A stretch of 64,000 nucleotides of DNA from Membranipora membranacea (GCA_914767715.1 OU612075.1:20646001-20710000), one strand, 5' to 3'. Positions 1-13,350 are shown, counted from the stretch's first letter. Notes: generated from the letters alone by a model not told the origin. Translations and numbers: made by a program.

Positions 1-441
1 ATCTGAGCAAATGGAACTACATGTAATGATGAAACTACAGAGGAAAAAGGATGGAAGCATGTGACTGTATAATTGACAATGTCTCCTTACAGAGTGACTT
101 TTTAGTCATTGCAGAAGGGATTGTTGCTGCTCATTTATTCAAAAACTTCTCTGGCTGTCTAAATAAAGGGTTCAGAACCGTTTTTTTGCGGCTCAGACTT
201 GGTTCTATACTAATAGCCATTATTCATATTAAACCTTAGCTCATACCAACAAAAAATTATTGCAGGCTACGGAGGTTTGTGCTTGTGAGCAGCTGTGATG
301 CATATGAGCACACAACTCTCGGCTGAGTCAAGCAACAATGCTGGTGATCGTTTGGCGGGCATTTATTTTCCAGTCTTGGAAATTACTGCTTCCATTCTTT
401 TCCTGTAGTTTCATCATTACATGTAGTTCCATTTTCTCAGA
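1..441. repeat. Inverted-repeat (foldback) element cut by the window edge
   Basis: Bases 1-59 and about 389-441 are near-perfect reverse complements with a spacer of about 330 bp. The left arm touches the first base of the window, so the outer end of the element lies outside it. This looks like a foldback or MITE-type DNA transposon. The short open frames at 51-239 and 338-544 lie within or across it and are not supported as genes. Confidence 0.7.
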
Positions 442-1707
442 TGATGACGTGTCCTGTTGTAATAACTACTTTTTTCACACTGCTGTGTCTGTGAATAGGT
501 CAAGGAAGCAATTGACATTAATTACGTCATGTCGTGCTATTTAAGTGAGACGAGACATATTATGATCAGTGAAGCATAAGCATTGTCCTGTCTAGGGAGC
601 ATATTAAGTCTATGGTTATCCACCATTTATCTATATAAATGATAGACTTCCTTTTAGTTCAAAGTTTTATCATGATCCGGGGCCTTGAATGCAGTCTCCC
701 ATCTTGATTATGGTTATTGCAGTGGAGACTTGTGGTTAAAATATCATTTCATTTCCTCACAAATTTAAGTAGAAAGTGTCAATCACTAGCCGATAAAAAA
801 TTGCTGTACTAATTCTTGACACGGTTTTAAAGACAGATGTTTGTTTTCCCTCCATCTGTGCAACAAATCAACAAGAAGCGGAAATTTTCTAAACCCAAGA
901 AATATAAGCGACATAGATGTGGACATTAACTGTAATTCATTGATATCAGCATTTAAGAAAACCTTATCTATTGAAAATAGGAAATAAAAGACCTAATACG
1001 TGGTCACAGACCATTCTATCATCGTCCAAATAGAAATTGCTTCAGCCAGTGTCTACAGGAGGATCGCTTGTTATTAAATCAAGAATTGCAAACGCTGGAG
1101 TCCTCATATTTGCAACCAGGGATTGTTTTGCTGTAAAAATCCTAAGTTATGGATCACCTTTGTTGCAATGCTGCATTATGCATTGCGGCCACTTTGTACC
1201 AAAGGAAAAGGTTACTGCAGCACAAGAAGAAGCTAAAAAATGTATGTGAAAATCAGCTGACTAATAGATATATATTAAGATCCTGAAATGAGAAACGAGT
1301 GTTCCAATAGATCTACAAAGCTGGCTTGAACTTGATCGTTCCCGACAAATGATATTATTATCGATCCGAATGACCATAATGTCAGTAGTATAGCTCTATT
1401 CTTGTAACCTCCACCTCCATGCTAATTACAATTTAAATAGGTAGGTTGAGAGGTCCGAAACCCATCTTGGAAGGCACCGATTCAGAGAAAACTCCACAAT
1501 TTAGTGTCAAGATTCCCCCAAATGAGGTGATGATTGATGTTCTGTCTATAAATATCTTCTTAACACTAGTTTGCTTGTCATACTTTGTCTTAGTTTGAAC
1601 CCCCTCACTCGAATCTTTCTACAATAATAGACAGCCAACTTCTTCTTACACGTTAACTGTATCGACCACTTTTTTTTTAAACGTTCATTGACAAGCAATG
1701 AACATCA
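442..1707. other. Stretch without recognisable genes
   Basis: AT-rich DNA with no open frame that looks conserved. At 602-616 it carries a 15-base half-site (TATTAAGTCTATGGT) that recurs as one arm of the perfect palindrome at 11661-11690. I see nothing else here that I can name. Confidence 0.5.
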
Positions 1708-2181
1708 TTAAAATGATGTTCTTCCGAGTGCCAAGATAAAACAAAAATAAATAAATATGGAACAAATGAATAAAGAAAAAATATGGAGGATAAAGACTAA
1801 CAATGAAAATGGTTTTGTCTTAGACATGAAATACATAAATGCATATTGTCGGAATGACTTTAAATTGTTTCCAGACCTGATATGTTGCGGAAGGCTATTG
1901 AAAATTATAGAAAGATTGCGAATAAAATTGTTTGATGGAGGTTTCAGATAATGCGTGTCTCTCATCTGAAAACAATGTTTATCAAATGAAAACTGCTCAC
2001 ATATATAACCTGGAGCCAACATATTAAGTATCTTATAGCCATAAATGGAAATAGAAATAACTGGCAAGCTGTGGTAAGTACAAATGATAATGGCCACCTG
2101 TTCAACTGTCAAACATCCTTTACAAATACGAACTGGAAATTTGGTCACAGAGCTAGTAAAATAGACAAATACCACCAGCAC
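1708..2181 (-). mobile_element. 3' end of a non-LTR retrotransposon (L2/CR1-like), relic
   Basis: A 157-codon open frame on the minus strand reads like the C-terminal tail found after the reverse transcriptase domain of L2/CR1-type LINEs. It contains a YHSLPV segment followed by YKILNMLAP, and then FNSLPQHIR with a following SFR. These correspond in order to the usual HWLPV, YKxLNxLAP and WNxLPxxIR landmarks. No reverse transcriptase core is present in the flanking sequence, so this is a truncated remnant, not an active element. The assignment rests on motif order only. Confidence 0.65.
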
Positions 2182-2297
2182 CAGCCAGAGATAAGTTACA
2201 TATTTTTGATATTATATACAATATTTATATATTAGATAAGAGCTTATAATTAGTTGGCCTATATATGAAGCCACCCCTGTGTGTTGCTGAGCATCTC

Positions 2298-2926
2298 AAT
2301 CAATCTCATCGATTCCTCAATGCATTTTGTAAGTTTTGGTGGTTTGACATAATTGGTGTGTTTACGCTGTTGTGCAACCAGGGAGGCTGCCAACTCTTCA
2401 TTGTTTCAGTGCAACAATGTTCGCCCCATCACTATCATGCTTATACTCTAAGCCAAACCAGTGCAGGGAGGTTTGCTTTCCATCAACTCATCGGCGTAAA
2501 GTCGCTATCGTCAAGGCACCCGCCCCTCATGCCACTCGTTCACTACTCAAATTCACCACATTGAGCATAGTACATCTCATACACAAGTCAGAGAGATGAC
2601 TTGTTTGCGCTACAGCCAGTGGGCTGACTGTGATTTCCTGTCTCGCTCTGCCTGCCTTTTATGCGAGGGCCAAGCTTTTAATCCTATGTTTGTAATACCT
2701 TTGATCTAACTCAGACTCACTTTGATTTTTCACCCTGCAGAGATTAAACTACTTTGATTTGAGTATTAAAGGCATAATCCCACTGATATATATTATAATA
2801 CAATCAATCAATCTCATCGATCCCTCAGTGCATTTTGTAAGTTTCGGTGGTTTGACATAATTGGTGTGTTTACGCTGTTGCGCAACCAGGGAGGCTGCCA
2901 ACTCTTCATTGTTTCAGTGCAACAAA
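2298..2926. repeat. Two direct copies of a ~120 bp repeat
   Basis: Bases about 2298-2418 and 2804-2926 are direct repeats differing at only a few positions. Both run from a CAATCAATCTCATCGAT-like start to a TTTCAGTGCAACAA-like end. The roughly 385 bp between them contains no recognised gene. They could be two copies of a short interspersed element or the ends of a larger unit. The open frames at 2265-2599 cross the left copy and are not credible genes. Confidence 0.7.
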
Positions 2927-3010
2927 GCTTTCTTCAGACATCTAGAGTTCGATAAATAATTGACAAAATTTGATGAAACTTGGTCTCAACATAGTTCATT
3001 ATGTCTAGAT

Positions 3011-3857
3011 CAGCTGTGGGCAACCTGCGGCCTTTTTGCCAGTGCGGCCTAATGGGTAATCTTTTGCGGCCTAATTGTAGCCTTATGTCCTTGAAAATCA
3101 CACACTAAATTTTTAACTGTTATGTGGATATCCAAGTATGCATTACCCTCTTCAAGCACAATTCATTGGGATATCAGAATATTGCATTCTGTATTTACCA
3201 TGCGCTAAGTTACTCACATGCTTGCAACTCAAGGAAATTACCTATTCTACACAAAAGCATCATAAATGTACTGGCGCCAACTACTCCTTCACAAGCTTCC
3301 ATTTGAATAAATACCCCAAACAGTGAAGACACAGTCGTTATATTGTGAGAGAAAAGCAATTTAATCAATTCTTTCACCTTTGGATAATATTTCAACTACA
3401 AACTGTTTTTCTCAAATCTGTCATTTTGAGCAAGAGCGGCAAAGTTGTTCTATCAAAAATTTGACATGTTACAATTGCTCCAGCATTTTGGCTGAAATGT
3501 TCCAGATTGAATCTCCTTGACAAGTATGCAAATATTTACTGCACCTCTTGAGCGCCCATCCTGCCCTTTGCCCTACTGCTTGAAACACTGGGAAACAGGC
3601 ATGTACGAAACCGTTTCCCAGACACAAAACTTAGTAAATTAGATAAACAAGATAAAGTAGTTCTGTTAAACTGATGCGAGTTGAAAAATATGATGCCTAT
3701 TGCAGCATAACAATAACATTTTTAGTTTGTATAAAATACACAGTGCAAAATTATACTTCGCGTTACAAGTTTATGCCGGAAAAATATGTTGTGGCTTTTC
3801 GTGTTGATTCTGCATAAAATGTGGCCTTCCTCAAAAAAAGGTTGCCCACCCACGGTA
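3011..3857. mobile_element. hAT-like non-autonomous DNA transposon
   Basis: The left end reads CAGCTGTGGGCAACCTGCGG and the right end contains the complementary GGTTGCCCACC. These resemble the CAG(n)GTGGGCAACC termini common in hAT transposons. Internal GCGGCC and GTGGCC motifs close to both ends are also typical. There is no transposase frame in the 850 bp. A clear 8-bp target duplication is not resolved: the flanks share only TAGAT. Confidence 0.55.
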
Positions 3858-6800
3858 GATGATATATTACAAACTGAATCAAACTTAACATGTACTATTA
3901 GCTAATTGCACTAATGATTGGTGGCTGAATATCCATCATTCTTTTAAATTATGATATCTGAAGACAGTGTAGGAGTAGGACATCGACTTATGAAGTCGTA
4001 ATGTAAATCCATTTCACGCGCTCTTTTCGACTCGACCCGACTCGTACCTGAATTTAGGGAAATTTCAGTGGCTCGGCTCATTTTCATTTTTGCTGGCTCA
4101 ATACAACACTAATAATTGTACTATCAAATCACAACCTTTAGGTCTGTGTCATATTTGAGACATACGATCTAGGAAGGGACATTCTGTAAGTGATGACGTA
4201 AGTAATAAGTTGTTCAACACAATTACTCACTTTTTTCACTTATTTTGTGCCTATTTTGAGACAACTCACCTAATGTGAGTAATTTAATTTGTCACCCTAG
4301 GAGCTGACCTTGGGTCAGCAATACCTCAATGACATTGTATATGTAGGAGTCACAGGAGGAAACTTAAAAACATGTGTTCAGCTATGATCAACGATATGTA
4401 TATAACACTACAGCTATAAAGAGTGTGTTGGTGACTTCAAATGACTCATAACCCACCCACTATACTACTCATTGCGCATAGCTGTAAATGGCAGAGAGTT
4501 TTTTGATGTTTATCAATGAAAAAATAATTGAATCATGCGTAATGATATGACATGTGAGATGTGACAATGATAAGAAAATCCATTAACCATTTCTGTTTTT
4601 GTTTTGGGTTCTGTTTGGCAGCATGACATCACAGAGTAAGGATATATATCCTTACTCTGTGATGACATGCAAATATTTGTACCTAGATAGAAACAGCGAA
4701 TCACTATAACAATATAGACGTGCAAACTTGAGTCAGTATTTAATACAGGATAAGTAAGGGTATATCGTTACCTTGTGAAGATTGACATATGCTTCCTAAT
4801 TGCAAATAAAAGTGTCATATTTCCCACCTAAATTTAAGGTTATTATTGCAAAAGAGTAAAATGTTTAGTCACGGAAGGAACACCAGCTAATGTCAAATCT
4901 GACCCTACAGACGATAATAATTTTTGTTTTGTCATGATCGCCAGCTTTGAATGAAATCCAATTTCATTTTTTGGTTTGGAGCTGTCAAACATGGCCTAAT
5001 TTTTCACTTTGCATATATTATATGGAAATTACAAGATCAATTGAATATTGATTGAATTGTATTTCATTTTTATGGTCTGGCGACACCTGACAACTTTTTC
5101 ACTTTTCATATTTTAATATATTGTCATCTCATTCCGACTGTGGACAGAAGAGCTTATCTTTAATTCGGAGAAACTTTGTCATTCATGGATGCACAAGCTT
5201 TACAACAAAGGGTCATGTGGTATCATCACCCACAATCCGGACATATATATATATATACTTTTATTGACAACCATGGAAAGTCATCTCATTAGAAATTTTT
5301 TGCATTCAGTGCCAGAAAAAAATGGGACACGATAAGTGGGTGTTTAATTAGCCATGAAAGATGCGCCATGACTTGATGTTATTTTGTTTTGACACAGCGG
5401 TTTGGCTCTGTTGATATGCAGAGTGACCATTGCTTTGAAGTTTCATCATCAGACTCTCTGACACATTCTCAGTAAGACTTTTCACCACTAAATACTCTGT
5501 GGAGAAATCTTCTGTTCTCAGAATAAGACTAAGTATGCAATTAAGTTGTTAGGTTGTACAGATGTAACCATGATTTTGCAGTTTTCGTTTATCTAATTAT
5601 TGGCATGGATCCTTTTACTGGACGGGCGACACCTGTCACTTGTCTTCCTGACATTGTATTGCATTGCTTTAGGTAAGGTGATAATATATTATTGGGCCCT
5701 ATATCAGTATATTTTAAAGCATCCCTTCAAAGTAATGATGTAAACATTCCTCAACAATTTTTACCTACCAACTCCCTTAAATTTGCCTAAATATGGAGCC
5801 CCATAAAAGGCAGTCAACAAATCACTACTGGTTACTTACCGTAATGTACCTCAAATCTTCTTCAACAGCCGACTCCTCTCCAAAATCAAGTATACTTACC
5901 GTTTACCAAGACTTACGTCAATTATAGAAACTGACAATAATCACTTTGGTTGATCCATATGTAAGCTGTTTACTAAAATATGTAATATTCCATCAGCATA
6001 ATTATGATAATGATTATGATTAGGCCAACTATGACATTTATGATTTTAGCCTAATCTTTTCCGAACTCTGATGCTTAATATCTTTAAATGGGATGATAAA
6101 TTCACTATTCTGTCATTCTATGGTAAAGGCTAGATTTCTCTTTCCGATATCGTTTCAACCCCTCATCGGAATTAAAAAAGCTAAAATAGTAACTAAATTC
6201 CTGCTTTAAAATAGAAAAAAGGTGGACTTGTGTTATTGGTACAAGACAGACATAAAGTTTTGTGTGTGTATTGTTATCAATTTTTAACCTTTGTTACTCC
6301 ATACAATAGCAATTAAAACATGATCTTATTTGCCTTCAGGCACTGATCAGTTTAGTGTAAATAAAGTGTATAATATATATGTATGTGTATATATTCTATA
6401 CAGAGCATCTATATGTTGCCCAAGACTAGCCCAGATGCTAAAAATTTTCTCTCTAAACTATCATACATTTTAGGTGGTTCCTCAAACCATGACAAGCTGC
6501 AAATTAAGATACATAACCCTTACGGTTACACGATTGCTGCAATGTGTTGTGGTTGACTCATGTGAAATCACAACAGGATCACAAGTTATCATTCCATGAT
6601 ATGAGAGGAACCTATCATGGACAGACATACATATGACATGATCTGTAGCAGGAACTTCAACAGTTAGATGTTCTGATGGGAATGGAAGCCATGTGGATTA
6701 ATAGCTAAAAATAAATATGTGAAAGATTCAGCAGACCAAGTACCACCAGCAGAATAAAGGTAATACCTGCCTAGTGCCCTCTCTAAATTTCATCATTTTG

Positions 6801-7920
6801 AGAGGAGACACAGTGTAGCCTTAGTATCTTGAAAAAAATCACTGTATGCAATGAATATATATCCAACCACACCCCACTCCACTGGAAGATATATAGGCTA
6901 CATTGATTAAGTCATGCTCCTATTGATTAGGGATACACTATCACACATATTCGATGCATATCCCATCATCATTGTGACAGGCGCAATAAAGTCAATCAGA
7001 CTAATGGTATAAGTATGCATACAATCCTTTTTAACTGGAGAATAGGAACTGAAAGACAGTTGAATACAGCATTCTCAATTTTAACTTGTTCAATTGAATA
7101 TTGCCTGATTAATCACGCAATTGGACCAATTTTACTAAAAGAAGGTAAATGCTCTCACAGAGCAGAATTATTTGCATGTCAAACACAGTACGACATTTTC
7201 ATAAATGTGGATTATCGATTTTCCTTGATAATTTTTTGTGTTTTAAATAACAAAATACATGTGTCAATATCAAGATTTATATCACAGAAATCAGTTCTTA
7301 TTAAAGAGCTTTTTAGAGTGCATTTAGACTGTTCCTTTTAGAAAGAAACTTTGGTATGGTATAAATTGCTATAATTACTGTAAAAGTCTGTTTAGTTTAT
7401 TATTCGAAAATTAAGATTGATTTAATGTCAGGCAAATTAATTATGACTCATATAATAAGTGAAATAATTCTTTACATGACAAAATTTAGTTTTAAAATTT
7501 AAATGAATAAACTTGACCTTTTGTACAGAGTTGCCTTCCTTCTCAGCAGGACGGGGTGACTCCATACAGCCTTTTGCATGATCATCAATGCAGGATTCAA
7601 TAATAATAGAGGGGTGACAGTACTGCCTAGTGGATCGAATATTGATTAGCACAGCATAACGCCAAAAGTATAATTATGGAATGACAAAAGCAACAGCACT
7701 GTTATATTTATATATGCCAAGGATGCAGCGTCATAAAAGTGAAAAAGTCCTGAATGAAACATTGTATCAGAATAAAGTCGTGCACAACATAATAACATAA
7801 ACCTAGAAGAATTGTACAGCAAAGAACAAAATAACATAACTGGTGCTGAAAGGACAAAATAATTTTAATGTCACAATCGTAAGGTCATACAAGTATTCAA
7901 CTTACAAAGCAGCAGGATTG
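3858..7920. other. Gene-poor intergenic stretch
   Basis: About 4 kb of AT-rich DNA between the hAT-like element and the gene array. It contains a near-perfect 50-bp palindrome at 4621-4670, a (TA)n run near 5248-5260, and scattered short open frames. The longest frame (7015-7341, 108 codons) shows no recognisable domain. No splice-consistent gene model was found. Confidence 0.5.
4621..4670. repeat. 50-bp near-perfect palindrome
   Basis: Two 25-base arms meet at 4645/4646 with one mismatch. The arms read outward from the centre as ATATCCTTACTCTGTGATG followed by a few more bases. It could extrude as a cruciform or be a miniature foldback insertion. It lies in otherwise featureless intergenic DNA. 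Confidence 0.85.
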
Positions 7921-10900
7921 TTAGCCAAAGTAAGTATCATCTAATGTACACACTGTACAGGCTATCCTGTTACCTGTAGTATAAGAGTTACATAGAGCTG
8001 CACGGTCATTACAATCACCAGCTTGTACAAATGTTAACTTCTGTCCTATTGAATTAGCATGTCCAGATTGTCTGTCAGGATCCTTATCAACACAGTAGTT
8101 CTTAGAGGAGTGGTAATATTCTCCTGGCACACCTAAAAATATGAGACATTATAAAGTTTTATAATCATTCTACACTCAATGGAAGACATTAAAAAATTTA
8201 GTGACATGTTTGTCACTAAATAATTGTCAATAAAAAATTTAGTGACAAAGAAATTTAGTTTTTTTTGTTTTCTTGGAAGGCTGATTTTGTAATACATTCT
8301 CATCGAATGAAAATTATGCCAATAAAGTTAAAAAAAAAACATCCTTTAACAAGGGATTTCCAGCCCAACCTCCTATGCCTACAATTATACTCACTAATAA
8401 AACAGGCAGAGTCGAGAGCAGTTTACTCTTCTTACCTCTGCCTGGAAAGACACAATACCAGCTCCAAAGTTCCATTTAAACCAATGATCAGCAAAATTAA
8501 AGTTTTGAATGTATATCTTGCTTTATGAGGGATGTTTCATCTTCTACCACATGGATGCAATTCTTGTATTAATTCAAAATACCGTCAGTTAAATGAATTT
8601 GGAAGGAGATTTACCAGAACATACCGGGTGTAGACATGAAGTGACCGTAGTATTCTCTTATCCATGAGTTAGGACAGTTAACTCTACCAGGCAGAACAAA
8701 CTACAAGTTCATTGAAAATTTGTTGATTTATCAATAAGTTGTTTCACCAGATGCGCTAAGCAACAATATGTATGTATCAGATGAATAAGACTGTGACTAG
8801 AGACTACCGAAAGGCCAGGCAATATATAGTCTGACAGTTAATTGGACACTAAAAAAGTTCAAAACACTTCTTGGTACAAATTACTTAAGAAATTAGAAAA
8901 TTAGAAATTATCTCCCCTACTCATCTATGAGGTATTCATATAGATGTATTGAACAAGCCCAATAAGTTGCCTCCTCCATATATTTTAAATATTTTATATC
9001 CTTCCACATAAATAAAATATGTTTTCATTGTCATGAGACATTGCATATTAGCAGATAACCTTTATCATTTGCCTTTGTTGGAAACTCAGCCTTTATTACA
9101 GTTCTCTGAAGAAGTTAGAGGCGGGAGCATGTTGGGCTTGTACTGTACATAACACATAATTACCATATAGATGTATAGGGTGGAAAATTTCTAACAGCTT
9201 AAACATAATTTTTACCAAGGAGTGTTGTGAATATTTCAGTGTAACGATATTGCATAATTACTGCAGAACTAGTGGCCAGCCAGGATAGTCTAAATTGCTT
9301 TGGTATTGATCGGTCTTTCTGTATCATTTAATAATCCATGAAACACACAATACAAATAGAATACAATACACAATACATAATACAGATAGAATTTTCATAT
9401 TTATATGATATACCATATGGAATCTTCAACTACGTAAGTAATCATCTGATCAATAAAAACCCTCACATACATAAGGCTCCTCCATAAATTTGTACAAAAG
9501 ATTTGGTGAAACTGTTACTTGTATTATAAGTGAGGGTTTTATTTATTTTGTTGATTTTCAAAAATTTCACTGGCAATTTTACACTTTGCAGCAACAGAAC
9601 TGAACATTAAAGAATATGTTATGAGATTAATTACCACAGAGTGATTCAAATCTATTTTTGAGCTATCAACCAGATTAATGTGCATTATGTACCGAAGTTC
9701 AGGCCATACTATGAAGCTGGAGAGGCTGAGCAAGGAAACTCTTCCTTCTATATTCATCGATTTAACCATAACCATTATCATATTAGATTTTAATAGATTA
9801 TCGTGAGAAGTTATAAATGAGGTTTATTTCCTTGTTATATCCTCTTTGACTCACCGTAGGTGATCTCTTGGTGAAGCAAACAGCACACAATACTACTGAG
9901 CCTTCTAGAGCCGGTCTGAACACTCCCCAGTGTCCGCCTGATAATCAAGAAACACAAAGTGAACTAATGGCTGATTTTAAAGCACACATGAAATAAAGCT
10001 TTAAATCATCAGGTGTTTCTCCAGTTGATAGACTTAAAAAATGAGCCCAACGACAGCCTAATTGGGTAATTAGGACAGATTTTATGGTTTATCGGAGACA
10101 GAAAAACATTTTAACAAATCTTCAAACCGTCTCACAAATTATTTTTATGAAACCAAACCTGTTGGTTACTGATGTTAGGTCAGAAGGTCAGAAGGACGTC
10201 TTGTTACTATCGATAGCAATCAACTTGTGCTTATTACAGAACATACTTGTATCGAACTTGACAGCAGCTAGTAGAGTTTTAGCTGCTGGAGATGTAGCTT
10301 TATTACTGTGCCATGTAGGTGACTGAGGTAGACACTCCAGTTCTGTGGATCCTCCGTATCCTTTCTGTTGATAGGCAGCAGCAGCATACCCTGGTAATAT
10401 CAACAATAATTTAGAAAGGTGGTTAAAGTGATAGCTATCACATGAAACTAAGTTCCATACTATTACTTAAGGTGTATTTGAATATGTCCAATGTCAAACT
10501 CCATAGACATTGTTGTGCAAGTTCTCAGACTCTGCCTGGGTGGCTGGTGGTTGCATTCTATTATCAACCACCTTCTGGAAGACATAATTGAAAAAGAAGT
10601 TGCCGAACCGCATTTAAAGAGTTGACATCTATTCATCTAGGTACCAGTTATTGTAAAACACGGTGTATGAAAATTATATCAGAAGTAGATAGCTCATTTC
10701 GCAATTATTTCAATATATCTAATTTTAAATTGCATTGAAAACTCATGCCTTTGGTAAGCATTGGTAGTTTCAAAAATATAGATGTGAGGTCTTGTTTCCT
10801 TTATATATTAGGATACAGATTATTCCCTCTGTACCTACTCTGAAATTTGATTTCGAAGACAAAACTTACCAGCGTACAGTTTTGATGATGTCTGCGGACA

Positions 10901-13350
10901 GCTAAACTTCCCCCATCTTATAAATGTGGAGCCTGGTAAAGAACAGATTAAGTGATGTTGGAGCAAAAATTTAATACTTAAACTACTGCTGCCACTCATG
11001 CAAATTTGTACTCATTGAATTCTGCATAGGTCCAAGATAATTAATTGAGACTTAAATCTCATAATGGTCACCTAATGGGCAAATAATTTGCACAAACTGA
11101 TCTTCAAAATCAGGGCATGAAATCTACGCACCAGCTAATGAGGTGTACAGTATGCACTAGTAAGACGGTAACTACGTCACCCGTGCTGGTAGATAATTAA
11201 TTTCATACCCTAATTTTGACAATCAGTTTGAGCAGATTATTTGCTCATTAGGTGACAATGCTGAGATTGCAGCCTCATTTTATTAGTTTTGAGCTATACA
11301 GAATTCTATAAGCACACATTTGGCTGTGTGGCAGCAGTGGTTTAAGTCTATCCAAAGACCAACGTGTGTTATAGTCAGGCAGTTTCTTAGAATTAATTTA
11401 TTTGAGATTTTGCATTGTGAAAAATTCCAATGCTCTCTTGCGCATGAACTATTGATGCTTGAAAGAGGGCCTCCCTCAAGGGAAGTTAACTCTCTTTTCC
11501 TGCATGATTATGTCACTAAGCACAGGAAGTGCAAAAAAAACAATGTAAGCAGCCTCAGCCAATCACAAAGTGCTATGTCCGATCTTCCTGTGCTTAGTGA
11601 CATCATCATGCAGGGAACGAGAGTTACCTTCCCTTTCTCTTTCCAGCTTCAATAGTTCATACCATAGACTTAATATATTAAGTCTATGGTTCATACCCAG
11701 AAAAGAATCGAAATTGTTCAAGTTGCAAATCTCACAAATTCACCATAAGAAACTCTCTGACTATAGGCCTACCATGCGTTGGTATTTGGGTAGTGTGTAA
11801 ATTATACAAAAACAGAAAACAAATATTTTGCTGATGAATTTTTTTTTATTTATGATAACAACTAGTAGGCACCGTAAGTTCACAACCAGTAATGACATGC
11901 TGGAATGTGGGCACCAGCTGTCAAGCTTTTGAGCATGCAGAGGTAACAAACTTCAAAAACTTGAACAAGCTGGGGGAGTTAATTGAACATTTTGGAAAGT
12001 TTTTAGCTCATACGGACAACAATGTCTGCCTGCACCCTCGTGACCTTATTAAATTATTGCAAATTGTGTAATTGTACGAAATAAATTACCTGTGGCACGT
12101 GAGAGTATACTTGGTCTATTTCCTATTCTATTTCCCATTCCGCTGAAGCCCTGTCCATTTGGGCTAATATGTATAGGGATAGGCAGTACATTCCTACTAA
12201 ACAGAAAAGCATTGTTTATGAGATAAGGCTAACAATGTTGATCATCTGATGCTTCTAATTTATGAAGAAGCAATGCAATAGTAATAATCTCCCATCAGAA
12301 GGACATTTCACCACATTCACCAATCGGTAAAATAACCATACACTATCCCGAAATCAGGGTCCTTTCATATTCTTTCTCACTGTGCTCCTACCTGCATTCG
12401 CCCAAGTAATGATGAATTATTGTAATTATTATGTATTGTATTATTGAATATTTGTAATAGACTCTATATATAAGACGTCTAGTTCCCCATATGCATACAC
12501 CAGCATTCATAGCAGCATAGCTAGGCTCAGTTATTGATGTTCCTCACTATTGTTATCTCCTTATGCCTTATGCCTTCCTCTTAATCAACTCTTCTGAGGA
12601 TGACATATCCAAAGCAAGTTACTGGATTTTACAACTGGTGTGGACCAGCTGATTCAGGCAGATGATTTTCTGCTAACTGTTCTTACCCGCGGAATTGTCG
12701 TTTTATCCTCTCCACCTCTCTGAAAACATTTTGAGTTATGTTGACTGTATCTTTTACAACCACTAGCTGAAACAATTGCAACTCAGAATTCAGATATCAA
12801 TAAGAAGGACCAAATATCCTGCTGCATAGCCAACAACATACAAACCCTCACCACATCAGAAGGGAATATTTATGATTTTTGAACATAAGAAAGAATATGC
12901 TGCATTCCCAAGCACATTTTTCGGAAGTATAATTGAGTTTCATGCTACTTAGTCTTAAAATACATGGCTAAGAAGATATCAGACCAATGAAAAAAAATCA
13001 GCATTGGTAAGCCAAAGACCCTATATTCAGGGTTATGTGTATCTCACCTGTTTGATATCGCCAGATCTATCGAGAGTATCTGATTTCAGCTGATTTTCGA
13101 GATTTTCAATACGCTGGACAAGAACAAATACTTGTTCTTTGTGGTGAAAAGACCCTCTCAAGTCATATGTTATGTAGACTCCAACAGTCAGAAACAGAAA
13201 ATACACAATAACCCTTAGTAGTAGCACATCTTTAGTTTGATGTTGCTTGTTTCGACCACTGGCACATTTGATGCTAACCTGCTTCTCTTCCATTCCTTGA
13301 TGACAACAGTTGCAGTGAGGTATGCTCGCTCCCAAGCTGGTAAATTCCAT
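7921..13350 (-). CDS. Array gene A: type II membrane protein with short-chain-collagen-like C-terminal domain
   Basis: Eight coding exons on the minus strand: 13048-13350, 12687-12766, 12090-12193, 10870-10932, 10247-10390, 9855-9937, 8625-8700, 7921-8132. They sum to 1065 nt (354 aa), with GT/AG borders and matching phases. Exon 1 encodes a Cys/His-containing cytoplasmic tail, a hydrophobic helix (about VLLLRVIVYFLFLTVGVYI) and a heptad-like stalk. Exon 2 ends in R-I-K-R-Q, a furin-type site. Exon 3 is only weakly Gly/Asn-rich. Exons 4-8 encode a domain of about 200 aa with STFIRWGKFSCP, ECLP, CAVC, NCPNSWIREYYG, CVDKDP and CTVC, the order seen in the C-terminal domain of sponge short-chain collagen C4. 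There is no Gly-X-Y repeat. Role inferred: membrane-anchored, possibly shed, extracellular matrix or adhesion protein. The start at 13350 is chosen because gene B has an equivalent ME-[FY]-TS start; Met at 13293 is an alternative. Confidence 0.82.
11452..11657. repeat. MITE-like inverted repeat in intron 3 of gene A
   Basis: Arms of about 75 bp (near 11452-11528 and 11583-11657) are reverse complements. Both contain ATGTCACTAAGCACAGGAAG or its complement, with weaker matching outside. It sits in the long intron between the linker exon and the first exon of the C-terminal domain. No transposase is present. Confidence 0.65.
11661..11690. repeat. Perfect 30-bp palindrome
   Basis: ACCATAGACTTAATA is followed directly by its exact reverse complement. 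It lies just outside the 11452-11657 inverted repeat, in an intron of gene A. The right half recurs alone at 602-616, which suggests a dispersed sequence. Confidence 0.9.

Noticed and set aside
7015-7341. 108-codon plus-strand frame
   Set aside because: AT-rich, with no domain, no conserved partner and no splice context; a chance frame is the simpler explanation.
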